A stretch of DNA of 64,000 nucleotides, from NCBI RefSeq assembly GCF_023702225.1, contig NZ_JAMQCO010000003.1:419921-483920 (forward strand). The letters run 5' to 3'. The stretch is from Aureimonas altamirensis. GTDB taxonomy: Bacteria > Pseudomonadota > Alphaproteobacteria > Rhizobiales > Rhizobiaceae. The notes under the pieces are model-generated. The model was not told the origin of the DNA. It saw only the letters and a list, made by a program, of their open reading frames with translations, and made no database searches. Both the position numbers and the translations under genes were made by a program. The first letter of the stretch is position 1. Every line of letters begins with the position of its first letter. Shown here one piece after another: positions 27,544 to 36,784 of the stretch.

Positions 27544-27840
27544 ATGGCTAACGTGAACTTCCGTCCTCTGCATGACCGCGTCGTCGTGCGCCGCGTGGAG
27601 TCAGAGAACAAGACCGCCGGTGGCATCATCATCCCCGACTCGGCCAAGGAAAAGCCGCAAGAAGGCGAAGTCATCGCCGTCGGCGCCGGCGCGCGCGACG
27701 AAGCGGGCAAGGTCGTTGCGCTGGACGTCAAGGCCGGCGACCGCGTCCTGTTCGGCAAGTGGTCGGGCACCGAGATCAAGATCGGCGGCGAAGACCTGCT
27801 CATCATGAAGGAATCCGACATCCTCGGGATCGTCGGCTGA
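27544..27840 (+). CDS. groES: Co-chaperonin GroES
   Basis: The 98-residue lid of the GroEL folding chamber. [17 protein letters not shown] starts the beta barrel, the mobile loop is [21 protein letters not shown] at residues 19-36, and the end reads [13 protein letters not shown]. The gene is controlled by a CIRCE element and a TTGACA promoter upstream and is followed by groEL after 73 bases. Normal length and sequence. Confidence 0.98.
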   Translation: MANVNFRPLHDRVVVRRVESENKTAGGIIIPDSAKEKPQEGEVIAVGAGARDEAGKVVALDVKAGDRVLFGKWSGTEIKIGGEDLLIMKESDILGIVG

Positions 27841-27889
27841 CCCTTCCGGCATCGCATTTTCCTGACAATCTGAAACGGCGCGGCCTTGA

Positions 27890-29548
<1,659 letters not shown>

Positions 29549-29575
29549 GTCCAGGCTCCCGCCAAAGCACGAAGA

Positions 29576-29602
29576 GGGTCCGGTTCGCCGGGCCCTTTTT
29601 TT
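29576..29602 (+). terminator. Rho-independent terminator after groEL
   Basis: GGGTCCGG at 29576-29583 pairs with CCGGGCCC at 29588-29595 around a TTCG tetraloop, followed by seven T residues at 29596-29602. Confidence 0.95.
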
Positions 29603-29645
29603 ATGCCGATCACATGCGAGATGACCAATTTGTAATCCGGCCGCG

Positions 29646-29670
29646 GGAACGGCTTTCCAGCTCCGCCGTT
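29646..29670 (+). promoter_or_regulatory. EcfG-type general stress promoter of csbD
   Basis: GGAAC at 29646-29650 and CGTT at 29667-29670 are separated by 16 bases, matching the EcfG sigma factor consensus. CsbD-family genes are common members of general stress regulons in this group. Confidence 0.75.
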
Positions 29671-29717
29671 TCCTACCCGAACACCGGCGCTCCGCCGGAA
29701 GGAAACAGGAGTGACAG

Positions 29718-29903
29718 ATGGTCGACAAGAACGAAGTCAAGGGCGGCGCCAAGGAAGTGGCCGGCAAGGTCAAGGAAGCCGCGGGCAAGGTCGTCGGCAA
29801 TGATCGCCTTCAGGCCGAGGGCCTCGCTGATCAGGCCGAAGGCAAGACCCAGAAGAATTATGGCAAGGTCAAGGATGCCGTGAAGGACCAGACCGGCAAC
29901 TGA
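29718..29903 (+). CDS. CsbD family stress protein
   Basis: A 61-residue hydrophilic protein, Lys/Ala/Gly-rich, with the family pattern [18 protein letters not shown] and a second [14 protein letters not shown] helix. CsbD proteins are stress-induced in many bacteria, but their biochemical job is unknown. GGAAACAGGAG lies just upstream of the ATG. The gene has its own EcfG-type promoter and its own terminator, so it is a single-gene stress unit between groESL and fumC. Confidence 0.92.
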   Translation: MVDKNEVKGGAKEVAGKVKEAAGKVVGNDRLQAEGLADQAEGKTQKNYGKVKDAVKDQTGN

Positions 29904-29920
29904 CCCTGCCTCGATACCCG

Positions 29921-29954
29921 AAAAGCCGTCGCGCATCTGCGCGGCGGCTTTTTT
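29921..29954 (+). terminator. Rho-independent terminator after csbD
   Basis: GCCGTCGCGC at 29925-29934 pairs with GCGCGGCGGC at 29939-29948 around ATCT, flanked by AAAA and a run of T, so it may act in both directions. Confidence 0.95.
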
Positions 29955-30072
29955 CGTTGGCACGCCTTCAAACGATTTTACCGCCGCAACGCAGCAATCG
30001 CGCCTCGACTAGCGTGACGTCATGGCGCATACCCGTCCCACAAATCTGATAAACCTTCGGGAGCCAAGGGTA

Positions 30073-31467
30073 ATGACGAAGACGCGGCGCGAGACCGATT
30101 CCATAGGAGCCATCGAGGTAGCGACCGATCGCTACTGGGGTGCCCAGACGGAACGCTCCCTGAACAATTTCCGGATCGGCACCGACCGTCAGCCCCTGCC
30201 GCTCATTCACGCGCTTGCGACCGTCAAGAAGGCGGCGGCGCGCGTCAATGCCGACATGGGCAAGCTCGACGGAAATCTTGCCGACGCCATCGTCAAGGCT
30301 GCCGACGAAGTCATCTCCGGCAAACTGGACGATCATTTCCCCCTCGTCGTCTACCAGACCGGCTCCGGTACGCAGACGAACATGAACGTCAACGAAGTCA
30401 TCTCCAACCGCGCCATCGAGATGATGGGCGGGGAGCTGGGTTCGAAGAAGCCGGTTCATCCCAACGACCACGTCAATATGGGCCAGTCCTCCAACGACGT
30501 CTTCCCGACGGCGATGCATGTCGCCGTGGTGGTCGAGGCGACGAACCGCATCCTGCCGGCCATCGATGCGCTGCACGATGCCCTCGACAGGAAGGCGAAG
30601 GAGTTCGCCGACATCATCAAGATCGGCCGCACGCACACCCAGGACGCGACGCCGATCACGCTGGGACAGGAATTTTCCGGCTATGCCGCCGCCCTTTCGC
30701 TGTCGCGCCGCCGCGTCGAGCAGGCGCTGGACGGCGTTCACGCCCTGGCGCAGGGCGGCACGGCCGTCGGCACGGGCCTGAACTCGCCGGTCGGCTTCGA
30801 CGTCAAGATCGCGGCGGAAATCTCGCGCCTGACCGGACTGCCGTTCCGCACCGCCGACAACAAGTTCGAGGCGCTGGCATCGCACGGCGCGCTCGCCTTC
30901 TTCCACGGCGCACTCAACGCCCTGGCGACGGACCTGTTCAAGATCGCCAACGATATCCGCTTCCTGGGATCGGGGCCGCGCTCCGGCCTGGGCGAATTGT
31001 CGTTGCCCGAAAACGAGCCCGGCTCGTCCATCATGCCCGGCAAGGTCAACCCGACGCAGGCCGAGGCCTTGACCATGGTCGCAACCGAGGTTTTCGGCCA
31101 TGAGACGACAGTCACCGTGGCGTCCAGCCAGGGCCATTTCGAGTTGAACGTCTTCAAGCCGGTGATCGCCAACGCCGTCCTATCCTCGATCCGGCTTCTG
31201 GCCGATGGCATGGATTCCTTCCGCGAGCATTGCGTGGACGGCATCAAGGCCAACACGGACCGCATCAAGGCCTTGATGGAGCAAAGCCTGATGCTGGTAA
31301 CGGCGCTCGCCCCGACCATCGGCTACGACAATGCCGCCGGTATCGCCAAGACGGCGCACAAGAAGGGTACGACACTGCGGGAGGAGGCGATCGCCTCCGG
31401 CCACGTAACGGCGGAGGAATACGACCGGATCGTCGATCCCGCAGCCATGACGCGTCCGGGCGAGTGA
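30073..31467 (+). CDS. fumC: Class II fumarate hydratase FumC
   Basis: Hydrates fumarate to L-malate in the citric acid cycle without an iron-sulfur cluster. The 464-residue protein has the superfamily signature [11 protein letters not shown] (about residue 318), the active-site region [10 protein letters not shown], and [14 protein letters not shown] near residue 100. ATG 30073 is preceded by AAGGG; a longer frame from 30022 has no family support. It is transcribed alone after the csbD terminator. Confidence 0.97.
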   Translation: MTKTRRETDSIGAIEVATDRYWGAQTERSLNNFRIGTDRQPLPLIHALATVKKAAARVNADMGKLDGNLADAIVKAADEVISGKLDDHFPLVVYQTGSGTQTNMNVNEVISNRAIEMMGGELGSKKPVHPNDHVNMGQSSNDVFPTAMHVAVVVEATNRILPAIDALHDALDRKAKEFADIIKIGRTHTQDATPITLGQEFSGYAAALSLSRRRVEQALDGVHALAQGGTAVGTGLNSPVGFDVKIAAEISRLTGLPFRTADNKFEALASHGALAFFHGALNALATDLFKIANDIRFLGSGPRSGLGELSLPENEPGSSIMPGKVNPTQAEALTMVATEVFGHETTVTVASSQGHFELNVFKPVIANAVLSSIRLLADGMDSFREHCVDGIKANTDRIKALMEQSLMLVTALAPTIGYDNAAGIAKTAHKKGTTLREEAIASGHVTAEEYDRIVDPAAMTRPGE

Positions 31468-31472
31468 TCTTC

Positions 31473-31498
31473 GAGGGGGGTGCCTCGCGCCCCCCCTC
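31473..31498 (+). terminator. Possible terminator hairpin after fumC
   Basis: GAGGGGGG at 31473-31480 pairs with CCCCCCTC at 31491-31498 around a 10-base loop, five bases after the fumC stop. No T run follows, so the termination role is uncertain. Confidence 0.5.
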
Positions 31499-31603
31499 CC
31501 CGTACGTCCTGGCCGGCGACATCGCTTGAGCGATCAAGCACTTTACGTCGCCCGCCTGTTGCTGCACCTTGACGCCTTGTTGCGGGCCAAGGGGGACAGC
31601 CGC

Positions 31604-31981
31604 ATGAACACCACCGTATTGTTGATCGGACGCATTCTGCTGGGCCTGCTTTTCGTGCCGGCCGGGTTCGGCAAGCTCATGGGCGCGGCAGGCTTTGCAG
31701 GCTATCTCGGCAGCCTCGGCGTGCCGGCGCCGTTGGCCATGGCTTATGTCGTCGGCTTGTTCGAACTGGTGTTCGGCCTGCTGGTCATCGTCGGCTTCCA
31801 GACGCGCATCGCGGCCTGGTTGCTGGCCGCCTTCTGTGTCGTTACCGCCTTTATCGGCCATTGGGGCGATTCCAGCGCCATCCTGAAGAATTTCGCGCTG
31901 GCCGGCGGCTTCCTGTATCTCGCCACCTTCGGCGCGTACGCGCCGGCCATCGACAAGGACAGAGACCGGCTCGCCAGCTAG
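31604..31981 (+). CDS. DoxX family integral membrane protein
   Basis: A 125-residue protein with four predicted hydrophobic helices and the DoxX hallmarks RILLGLLFVPAGFGKLMG at the N-terminus and GHWGDSSAILKNFALAGGFL in the last half. DoxX proteins are small inner-membrane proteins, in some cases tied to oxidative-stress handling; the reaction is not defined. GGGGG stands eight bases before ATG 31604. It directly precedes the tandem peptide array. A second, divergent DoxX-type gene lies at 62643-63029. Confidence 0.88.
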   Translation: MNTTVLLIGRILLGLLFVPAGFGKLMGAAGFAGYLGSLGVPAPLAMAYVVGLFELVFGLLVIVGFQTRIAAWLLAAFCVVTAFIGHWGDSSAILKNFALAGGFLYLATFGAYAPAIDKDRDRLAS

Positions 31982-32009
31982 CACGACAGCGGATCGCAAT
32001 CGGGCGTTG

Positions 32010-32039
32010 TTGGACGCGCTCGCCGGGGCGCGTCTATAC
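32010..32039 (+). promoter_or_regulatory. Promoter-like pair of peptide unit 1
   Basis: TTGGAC at 32010-32015 and CTATAC at 32034-32039 with an 18-base spacer. The predicted transcript would begin at or next to the 5' arm of the leader stem (32044). Units 2 and 3 keep the same spacing although the spacer sequence of unit 1 differs from theirs. Confidence 0.55.
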
Positions 32040-32043
32040 GCGG

Positions 32044-32141
32044 CCTGTTCGAGGGCGTAGCAGCAGACACCGCGCCAGCCCGATGTCGACCGCAGAGGAT
32101 GAGCCGCCGCGGCTGTGGCAGCAGGCTTGCCCTCGAACAGG
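32044..32141 (+). ncRNA. Structured leader of unit 1 (13-bp long-range stem)
   Basis: CCTGTTCGAGGGC at 32044-32056 is fully complementary to GCCCTCGAACAGG at 32129-32141. The 3' arm includes the first three bases of AGGAG, the ribosome binding site, so folding should limit translation. An inner palindrome AGCCGCCGCGGCT lies between the arms. Confidence 0.6.
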
Positions 32142-32152
32142 AGTGAGAAGCG

Positions 32153-32242
32153 ATGGTTCTGCCATTGACGATCACGCTGGTGATACAGAAAACCCGGAGC
32201 GGCTGGCAGGCCAAACTCCGGGTACAGTTCTGGTATCATTGA
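32153..32242 (+). CDS. Tandem-array small peptide 1 (29 aa), unknown family
   Basis: AGGAG nine bases before the ATG gives a good ribosome binding site. The peptide starts MVLPLTITL, a short hydrophobic stretch, then QKTRSGW, a basic part and an aromatic tail (QFWYH); net charge is positive. The core KTRSGW and the later LRV are identical in all three copies, while flanking residues vary, as expected for a selected peptide. A hairpin (ACCCGGAG at 32192-32199 with CTCCGGGT at 32216-32223) lies inside the coding part. The layout recalls type I toxins, but no sequence family is recognised and toxicity is inference. Confidence 0.6.
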   Translation: MVLPLTITLVIQKTRSGWQAKLRVQFWYH

Positions 32243-32249
32243 GTGAAAC

Positions 32250-32277
32250 GAGGTCGGGTGTTCGCGCACCCGGCCTC
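32250..32277 (+). terminator. 3' hairpin of peptide unit 1
   Basis: GAGGTCGGGTG at 32250-32260 pairs with CACCCGGCCTC at 32267-32277 (11 bp including one G-U) around TTCGCG, eight bases after the peptide stop. There is no T run, so it may be a terminator or a stabilising 3' structure. Confidence 0.55.
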
Positions 32278-32349
32278 ACTCCTCGAACATAATCCTGATC
32301 CGGCAGCCGATCAACCAATCAACAGTCGTATGAAACCAACCGGACATTG

Positions 32350-32379
32350 TTGGACCGGTTGCAAGGCAGCGCCGTATAA
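32350..32379 (+). promoter_or_regulatory. Promoter-like pair of peptide unit 2
   Basis: TTGGAC at 32350-32355 and GTATAA at 32374-32379, 18-base spacer. The leader arm begins at 32384. Confidence 0.58.
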
Positions 32380-32383
32380 GCAG

Positions 32384-32481
32384 CCTGTTCGAGGGCGTAG
32401 CAGCAGACACCGCGCCAGCCCGATGTCGACCGCGGAGGATGAGCCGCCGCGGCTGTGGCAAAAGGCTTGCCCTCGAACAGG
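32384..32481 (+). ncRNA. Structured leader of unit 2 (13-bp long-range stem)
   Basis: Arms at 32384-32396 and 32469-32481 are the same 13-base complement as in unit 1. The inner leader differs from unit 1 at only a few bases. The 3' arm again reaches into AGGAG (32479-32483). Confidence 0.6.
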
Positions 32482-32492
32482 AGTGAGAAGCG

Positions 32493-32585
32493 ATGGTTCT
32501 GCCATTGACGATCACACTGCTCATAAGAAAGACCCGGAGCGGCTGGAAATTCCGGCTCCGGGTCTCGACACTTTTGAGTAAGTGA
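32493..32585 (+). CDS. Tandem-array small peptide 2 (30 aa), unknown family
   Basis: The second copy starts with the same MVLPLTITL and keeps KTRSGW and LRV, but the tail differs (STLLSK) and the net charge is higher. AGGAG is at 32479-32483. The internal hairpin is 11 bp here: AGACCCGGAGC at 32530-32540 with GCTCCGGGTCT at 32555-32565. The Lys codon is AAG and the Val codon GTC, and these third positions (32531 and 32564) pair with each other; unit 3 has AAA and GTT, which also pair. Both peptide and RNA shape thus seem kept. Confidence 0.62.
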   Translation: MVLPLTITLLIRKTRSGWKFRLRVSTLLSK

Positions 32586-32588
32586 AAC

Positions 32589-32616
32589 GAGGTCGGGTGT
32601 TCGCGCACCCGGCCTC
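32589..32616 (+). terminator. 3' hairpin of peptide unit 2
   Basis: GAGGTCGGGTG at 32589-32599 with CACCCGGCCTC at 32606-32616, identical to unit 1. Confidence 0.55.
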
Positions 32617-32688
32617 ACTCCTCAAACATAATCCTGATCCGGCAGCCGATCAACCAACCAACAGTCGTATGAAACCAACCGGACATTG

Positions 32689-32718
32689 TTGGACCGGTTG
32701 CAAGGCAGCGCCGTATAA
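32689..32718 (+). promoter_or_regulatory. Promoter-like pair of peptide unit 3
   Basis: TTGGAC at 32689-32694 and GTATAA at 32713-32718, 18-base spacer; leader arm starts at 32723. Confidence 0.58.
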
Positions 32719-32722
32719 GCAG

Positions 32723-32820
32723 CCTGTTCGAGGGCGTAGCAGCAGACACCGCGCCAGCCCGATGTCGACCGCGGAGGATGAGCCGCCGCGGCTGTGGCAA
32801 AAGGCTTGCCCTCGAACAGG
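32723..32820 (+). ncRNA. Structured leader of unit 3 (13-bp long-range stem)
   Basis: Arms at 32723-32735 and 32808-32820, sequence as in unit 2. AGGAG is at 32818-32822, so three of its bases are inside the stem. Confidence 0.6.
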
Positions 32821-32830
32821 AGTGGTACTC

Positions 32831-32923
32831 ATGTGGCGTCTGCCGGTGATGATCACGCTTGAAATAGAGAAAACCCGGAGCGGCTGGCGTATCCGGCTCC
32901 GGGTTTACTTCTCGATCGTCTAG
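32831..32923 (+). CDS. Tandem-array small peptide 3 (30 aa), diverged copy
   Basis: Starts MWRLPVMITLEIE rather than MVLPLTITL but keeps KTRSGW and LRV at the same places, with RIR between and a YFSIV tail. AGGAG lies eight bases before the ATG. The internal hairpin is AAACCCGGAGC at 32871-32881 with GCTCCGGGTTT at 32896-32906. Unlike units 1 and 2, the leader frame that starts ATG-TCG-ACC at 32762 runs in phase with this peptide and could fuse to it as a 53-residue product. Function unknown. Confidence 0.58.
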   Translation: MWRLPVMITLEIEKTRSGWRIRLRVYFSIV

Positions 32924-32929
32924 CGAAAC

Positions 32930-32957
32930 GGGGTCGGGTGTTAGCGCACCCGGCCTC
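32930..32957 (+). terminator. 3' hairpin of peptide unit 3
   Basis: GGGGTCGGGTG at 32930-32940 with CACCCGGCCTC at 32947-32957. One A-T pair of units 1 and 2 has become G-T, which still pairs in RNA; the loop is TTAGCG. Confidence 0.52.
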
Positions 32958-33010
32958 ACTCCTTCATCATAAGGCCTCACCAAGTTTACTTCAACCAACC
33001 AGAGGGCGTA

Positions 33011-33706
33011 TCACTCGCCGAAGCGTGCAAGCACGTCGTCGACGATCCCCTGCTCGCTCTCCGTCACGTCAGCCGCCCTGGCTTGGGCCAGGCAGGCCTG
33101 CGAGGAAAGAATGAGCCCATCGGACAAGACGCGCAGCCGGTTGGCCGTCAAGGTCGAGCCAGTCGAGGTGATGTCCACGATGATATCCGCCGAGCCGGCT
33201 GCCGGAGCCCCTTCCGTCGCCCCCAGGCTCTCGACGATCCGGTAGGTCTGGATGCCGTGATTGCGGGTGAAGAAGCTCTGCGTCAGACGCCAGTACTTCG
33301 TTGCGATCCTCATTCGATGACCGTGCGCCGCACGGAAGCCCCCGGCCACGTCGTTCAGGTCTTCCATGGTGGACACGTCTACCCAGCTGTCCGGAACGGC
33401 AACCACCACGTCGGCATGGCCGAAGCCGAGCCGGGATACGATGGACAGGCGATCGCCGAAATCGGGCAGCGTCTCGCGCAACAGGTCTTCCCCCGTCACA
33501 CCGAAGCGGATTGCCCCGTCACGCAATTCACGGGCGATCTCGGATGCAGAAAGGAGAATGACCTCCAATCCGTCACATCCCTCCACACGCGTGCGGTAGG
33601 ATCGTGCGTCCTCGCTTGGCCGGACGAATATCCGCCTGGCCGCCAGTGCCTCGATCGTCAGGTCCTTGAGCCGCCCCTTGGACGGAATGGCGAGGGTGAC
33701 GCTCAT
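33011..33706 (-). CDS. hisG: ATP phosphoribosyltransferase catalytic subunit HisG (short form)
   Basis: First enzyme of histidine synthesis, joining ATP and PRPP. The 231-residue length is the short form, which needs the HisZ regulatory subunit encoded just upstream. It starts [13 protein letters not shown], contains [10 protein letters not shown], and has the PRPP-site stretch [20 protein letters not shown]. The ATG at 33706 overlaps the hisZ stop as ATGA. The gene ends next to the tandem peptide array. Confidence 0.96.
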   Translation of the reverse strand: MSVTLAIPSKGRLKDLTIEALAARRIFVRPSEDARSYRTRVEGCDGLEVILLSASEIARELRDGAIRFGVTGEDLLRETLPDFGDRLSIVSRLGFGHADVVVAVPDSWVDVSTMEDLNDVAGGFRAAHGHRMRIATKYWRLTQSFFTRNHGIQTYRIVESLGATEGAPAAGSADIIVDITSTGSTLTANRLRVLSDGLILSSQACLAQARAADVTESEQGIVDDVLARFGE

Positions 33707-34839
33707 GCCGGCGCTCCCGATCCGACCGTTGCCATCCGGCCCGGCCACAAGGCAAAGCCCACGGCCGGGATCGTTTCCCGCGCCCCGAGGTAGGAAACCA
33801 GCCTGTCATACCGGCCACCGCCGACCAGCGGCCCATCCTGTACTTCGACGGATATCTCGAAAACCATTCCGGTATAGTAATCCAATGCCCGTCCGAATGC
33901 CGCGCGATAGCGTAACGCTGCCAGGTCCACGCCAGCGCGCGCCAGCGCCTGGCCGCGCGCCTTGAAGGCGTCGAGAGAGTGTCCGAGATCGGTGCCGCTT
34001 TCGCGGCAGAGCATTTCCAGCGCATCGACACTGCGATCCAGCGGACAGTCGATGGACAGAAAGGCGCGCAGGCGCTCTAGAACGGTGCGGTCCAGCCGGG
34101 TTTCCGCAACGGCGACCTTTTCGATCAGTCGTCCGGCGATCTCGGTCGGGGTGCGCCCCCTGTGCAGGGGCAGGCCGCCCTCTTCCATCCTGTCCCGGAT
34201 ATTGTCGGAAAGCCTTGCGACATCGCGGGCAAGCGCCAGCTCATAGAGATCCGGAGCCAGATTGTCGACGGAGGCGCGGCCACCGCCGGTGGCAAGCGAT
34301 TCCAGCGCCTGCCGCAGCAAAGCGTCATGCCCGAAGGTGCGGATGAGGCGGCGCTGCCAACCGGACGGCAGGCCGAGCGACGCCAGGAACTGTTCGAACA
34401 GGGCTTGATCCCCGACCGTGGTTTCCACGATCCGCAGGTCGATGCCGCAATCCGCAAGCACGCCGAGGGCGTCGGCGATCGTACGTCCATCGGCGACGGC
34501 TCGGTCGGCATCGCCGAGATCCTCTATGCCGGCTTGCGGATACTCCGACGGTCCGTCGCCGCTCTGCCGGAAGATCGTTCCGCAATAGGCATAGCGGCGC
34601 GGCAGGCCCGCCCCTTGCGCGATATGCGCGAGGCAGACGGGAATCGTGAAGTCGGGGCGAAGGCAAAGTCCGCGCCCGTCCTCGCCCTTGGTCAGGAAAA
34701 TGCGCCGACGCAACGCTTCGCCGGCCGTATCCAGATACGGGTCGGAGGGCTGCAGGATCGGCACATCCATCATCACGGCGCCACGCTGCACGAACTGGGC
34801 CGGCAGCGACCGCTCCAGTGCTGCGATGGCCGCGCTCAT
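33703..34839 (-). CDS. hisZ: ATP phosphoribosyltransferase regulatory subunit HisZ
   Basis: A 378-residue paralogue of histidyl-tRNA synthetase without aminoacylation activity that forms an octamer with short HisG and mediates histidine feedback. It has class II-like segments such as [14 protein letters not shown] and a C-terminal [13 protein letters not shown]. It lies between hisS and hisG with 4-bp overlaps on both sides, the usual Hyphomicrobiales arrangement. Confidence 0.93.
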   Translation of the reverse strand: MSAAIAALERSLPAQFVQRGAVMMDVPILQPSDPYLDTAGEALRRRIFLTKGEDGRGLCLRPDFTIPVCLAHIAQGAGLPRRYAYCGTIFRQSGDGPSEYPQAGIEDLGDADRAVADGRTIADALGVLADCGIDLRIVETTVGDQALFEQFLASLGLPSGWQRRLIRTFGHDALLRQALESLATGGGRASVDNLAPDLYELALARDVARLSDNIRDRMEEGGLPLHRGRTPTEIAGRLIEKVAVAETRLDRTVLERLRAFLSIDCPLDRSVDALEMLCRESGTDLGHSLDAFKARGQALARAGVDLAALRYRAAFGRALDYYTGMVFEISVEVQDGPLVGGGRYDRLVSYLGARETIPAVGFALWPGRMATVGSGAPA

Positions 34840-36359
34840 TCCCCGCGATCCGCTGCCTGCTCGGCCAGCATGCGGCGGACGGCTTCCACCAACTCGGCCT
34901 CGGGCACGGTCACCTGCGCCGGCCGGGCGGACCGCCAGGTGGCGTTGTCCTCGATCTCCGCGGACAGGCGCTTGCCCTCGATGAGATCCTTGACCTGCAC
35001 GACCCCGGCCGCTTTCTCGTCACCGCCCTGGATGATCGCGAGGGGGGCGGAGCGACGGTCGGCATATTGCAACTGCTTGCCGAACTGCTTCGGATTGCCC
35101 TGGAACACCTCTACCGGCACGACGGGGCGGCCGGGGCTATTAAGCCCGGCGCGCAGCATGCCGGCCAGGCGCTGGTAGTCCGCCATCCGGTCGCGGTCCA
35201 TCACCGTCACGACGACCGGCCCGGGACGCTCGGCTACAGCCAGGCGGTCGAGGTTCTTCAGGGCCGTCATGAGACGGGAAACACCGATGGAGAAACCCGT
35301 CGCCGGAACGGGCTGGCTCATGAAGCGGGCGACGAGCCCGTCATAGCGGCCACCGCCGCCAACCGATCCGAACTGGACCTTCTGGCCCTTATCGTTGGTG
35401 ACGTCGAACAGGAGCTCCGCCTCGAATACGGGCCCTGTATAATATTCGAGGCCGCGCACGACCGAGGGGTCGACGGACACCCGGTCGTCGCCATAGCCCG
35501 CGGCCTCGGCAAGCGACCGGATGGTTTCGAGCTCGTCGAGCCCCTCAACGACGCGGCCATTGTCGCCGAAGGCTTCCCGGACACCCCCGATGCGCGCCGC
35601 GCCGCCCGCGTCCGCGAACGAGAAGATCGACAGGACGCGTTCGATCGCCGCCGCATCCAGCTCTGCGCCCTTGGTGAAATCGCCCTTGCCGCCGCCATCG
35701 TCGAGCCGGCCGGCCCCCAGCAGCTGGCGTACGCCATCCACCCCGAACTTGTCGAACTTGTCGAGCGCGCGCAGCACGGTCAACCGACGGGCTCCGTCGC
35801 CGCCGAGGCCGATGGCGTCGAGGATGCCGTCCAGGACCTTGCGATTGTTGACCCGGATCACATACTGGCCGCGCGCGATGCCCAGCGCCTCCATCGTGTC
35901 GGACATCATCATCGCCATTTCCGCATCGGCCGATACCGACGGAGCGCCGACGATGTCGGCATCGAACTGCATGAACTGGCGGAACCGGCCCGGCCCGGCC
36001 TTCTCGTTCCGGAACACGTAGCCGGCGCGATAGCTGCGATATGGCTTGGGCAGGTCTTCGAAATTCTCGGCCACGTAGCGGGCCAGGGGGGCGGTCAGGT
36101 CGTAGCGGAGCGAGAGCCACTCCTCGTCGTCGTCCTGCAGGGAAAAGACGCCTTCGTTCGGCCGGTCGCTATCCGGCAGGAACTTGCCCAGCGCATCCGT
36201 ATATTCGAAGAATGGAGTCTCGACCGGCTCGAACCCATAACGCTCATAGACGTCGCGGATCGTGGCGAGCATCGCGTCCTGCGCACGCAGGTCGCTGGCG
36301 CTGCGGTCGACGAAGCCGCGCGGCTGGCGCGCCTTCACCCGGTTCTGCTTGGCGGACAT
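34836..36359 (-). CDS. hisS: Histidine--tRNA ligase HisRS
   Basis: Charges tRNA-His. The 507-residue class II synthetase has motif 2 with [21 protein letters not shown], the histidine-site motif [15 protein letters not shown] and motif 3 [11 protein letters not shown], followed by an anticodon-binding domain. It is longer than E. coli HisRS, as usual for rhizobia. ATG 36359 begins [15 protein letters not shown]; a longer leader has no family support. First gene of hisS-hisZ-hisG. Confidence 0.96.
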   Translation of the reverse strand: MSAKQNRVKARQPRGFVDRSASDLRAQDAMLATIRDVYERYGFEPVETPFFEYTDALGKFLPDSDRPNEGVFSLQDDDEEWLSLRYDLTAPLARYVAENFEDLPKPYRSYRAGYVFRNEKAGPGRFRQFMQFDADIVGAPSVSADAEMAMMMSDTMEALGIARGQYVIRVNNRKVLDGILDAIGLGGDGARRLTVLRALDKFDKFGVDGVRQLLGAGRLDDGGGKGDFTKGAELDAAAIERVLSIFSFADAGGAARIGGVREAFGDNGRVVEGLDELETIRSLAEAAGYGDDRVSVDPSVVRGLEYYTGPVFEAELLFDVTNDKGQKVQFGSVGGGGRYDGLVARFMSQPVPATGFSIGVSRLMTALKNLDRLAVAERPGPVVVTVMDRDRMADYQRLAGMLRAGLNSPGRPVVPVEVFQGNPKQFGKQLQYADRRSAPLAIIQGGDEKAAGVVQVKDLIEGKRLSAEIEDNATWRSARPAQVTVPEAELVEAVRRMLAEQAADRGE

Positions 36360-36466
36360 CGGTCTTGGGCCTCGGAATACAAGTCGGTGCGGACTGACAA
36401 GCCGGGGTCTAATGGATCGAACCTGCCAGCACAAGAAGCGCCCCGCCGGTTGCAGGCCTTGCCGTC

Positions 36467-36477
36467 CCCCCCCCCCA
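36467..36477. repeat. Homopolymer of 11 C (G on minus strand)
   Basis: Eleven C in a row at 36467-36477, between the I78 gene stop and the hisS start region. It lies outside any reading frame I accept. Such tracts can slip in replication and in sequencing. Confidence 0.8.
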
Positions 36478-36480
36478 CGC

Positions 36481-36777
36481 CTATCCGCAGGTTGCCCGAA
36501 CGATCCTGCCGGATCGTGGGTCGGTCTCGATCGTCACCCGTTCCTGACGATAGTCCATGGTAACGCCCTGGCCCGGCACGATCTGGCGGATGATGGTGGC
36601 GCCGGTCTCTTGCGCGGCCCGCGCGTCCGTCAGCCTGTCCATCCCGACCAGCGCCTCGGCTGCGTCGGCCCGGCAGGCTCCCTGCGCCACGCCGTCCATG
36701 CCCGTGCCTGCCTGGCAGGCGGCAAGGGAAGCAGCGGCGAAAGCAAGCGTAAGGGCGTTCACCCGTTTCCTGTTCAT
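36481..36777 (-). CDS. I78-family peptidase inhibitor lipoprotein
   Basis: A 98-residue small protein with lipoprotein signal ([21 protein letters not shown], lipobox LAAC). The mature part has [11 protein letters not shown] and the C-terminal [16 protein letters not shown] ending in ATCG, the two conserved blocks of the Inhibitor I78 family, which inhibits serine peptidases such as alpha-lytic protease. It would guard the envelope against proteolysis. It lies eight bases after the MerR gene on the same strand. Confidence 0.85.
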   Translation of the reverse strand: MNRKRVNALTLAFAAASLAACQAGTGMDGVAQGACRADAAEALVGMDRLTDARAAQETGATIIRQIVPGQGVTMDYRQERVTIETDPRSGRIVRATCG

Positions 36778-36784
36778 AAGAGGA

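Larger units (their letters stand above)
32010..32998 (+). repeat. Three tandem ~340-bp units, each a small-peptide gene with conserved RNA structure
   Basis: Equivalent positions recur at steps of 340 and 339 bases (TTGGAC at 32010, 32350 and 32689). Each unit has, in order, a promoter-like pair, the arm CCTGTTCGAGGGC, a leader of about 72 bases, the matching arm GCCCTCGAACAGG, a ribosome binding site, a 29-30 codon frame with an internal hairpin, and an 11-bp 3' hairpin. Units 1 and 2 also share about 70 bases of spacer; unit 3 is diverged after its 3' hairpin. The array fills the whole gap between the DoxX gene and hisG. I know no named family for it. Confidence 0.85.

Noticed and set aside
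31861..32292. Long open frames crossing the tandem array on the plus strand (such as those at 31861-32292 and 32243-32581)
   Set aside because: They cross unit borders, start in the 3' hairpin without a ribosome binding site, and change freely where the short peptide is conserved. They arise because the repeated GC-rich sequence has few stops.
31265..32998. Minus-strand frames across the array (repeated reading GWRGVCCYALEQA)
   Set aside because: They are antisense images of the structured leader and peptide; no ribosome binding sites, and similarity between copies follows from the repeat itself.
32010..32998. CRISPR or satellite array
   Set aside because: Only three long units with genes and promoters inside, no short direct repeats with unique spacers.
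36467..36477. Phase-variable switch of a coding gene by the C11 tract
   Set aside because: The tract is not inside a reading frame, so frame switching cannot be argued; only an effect on a promoter remains possible.
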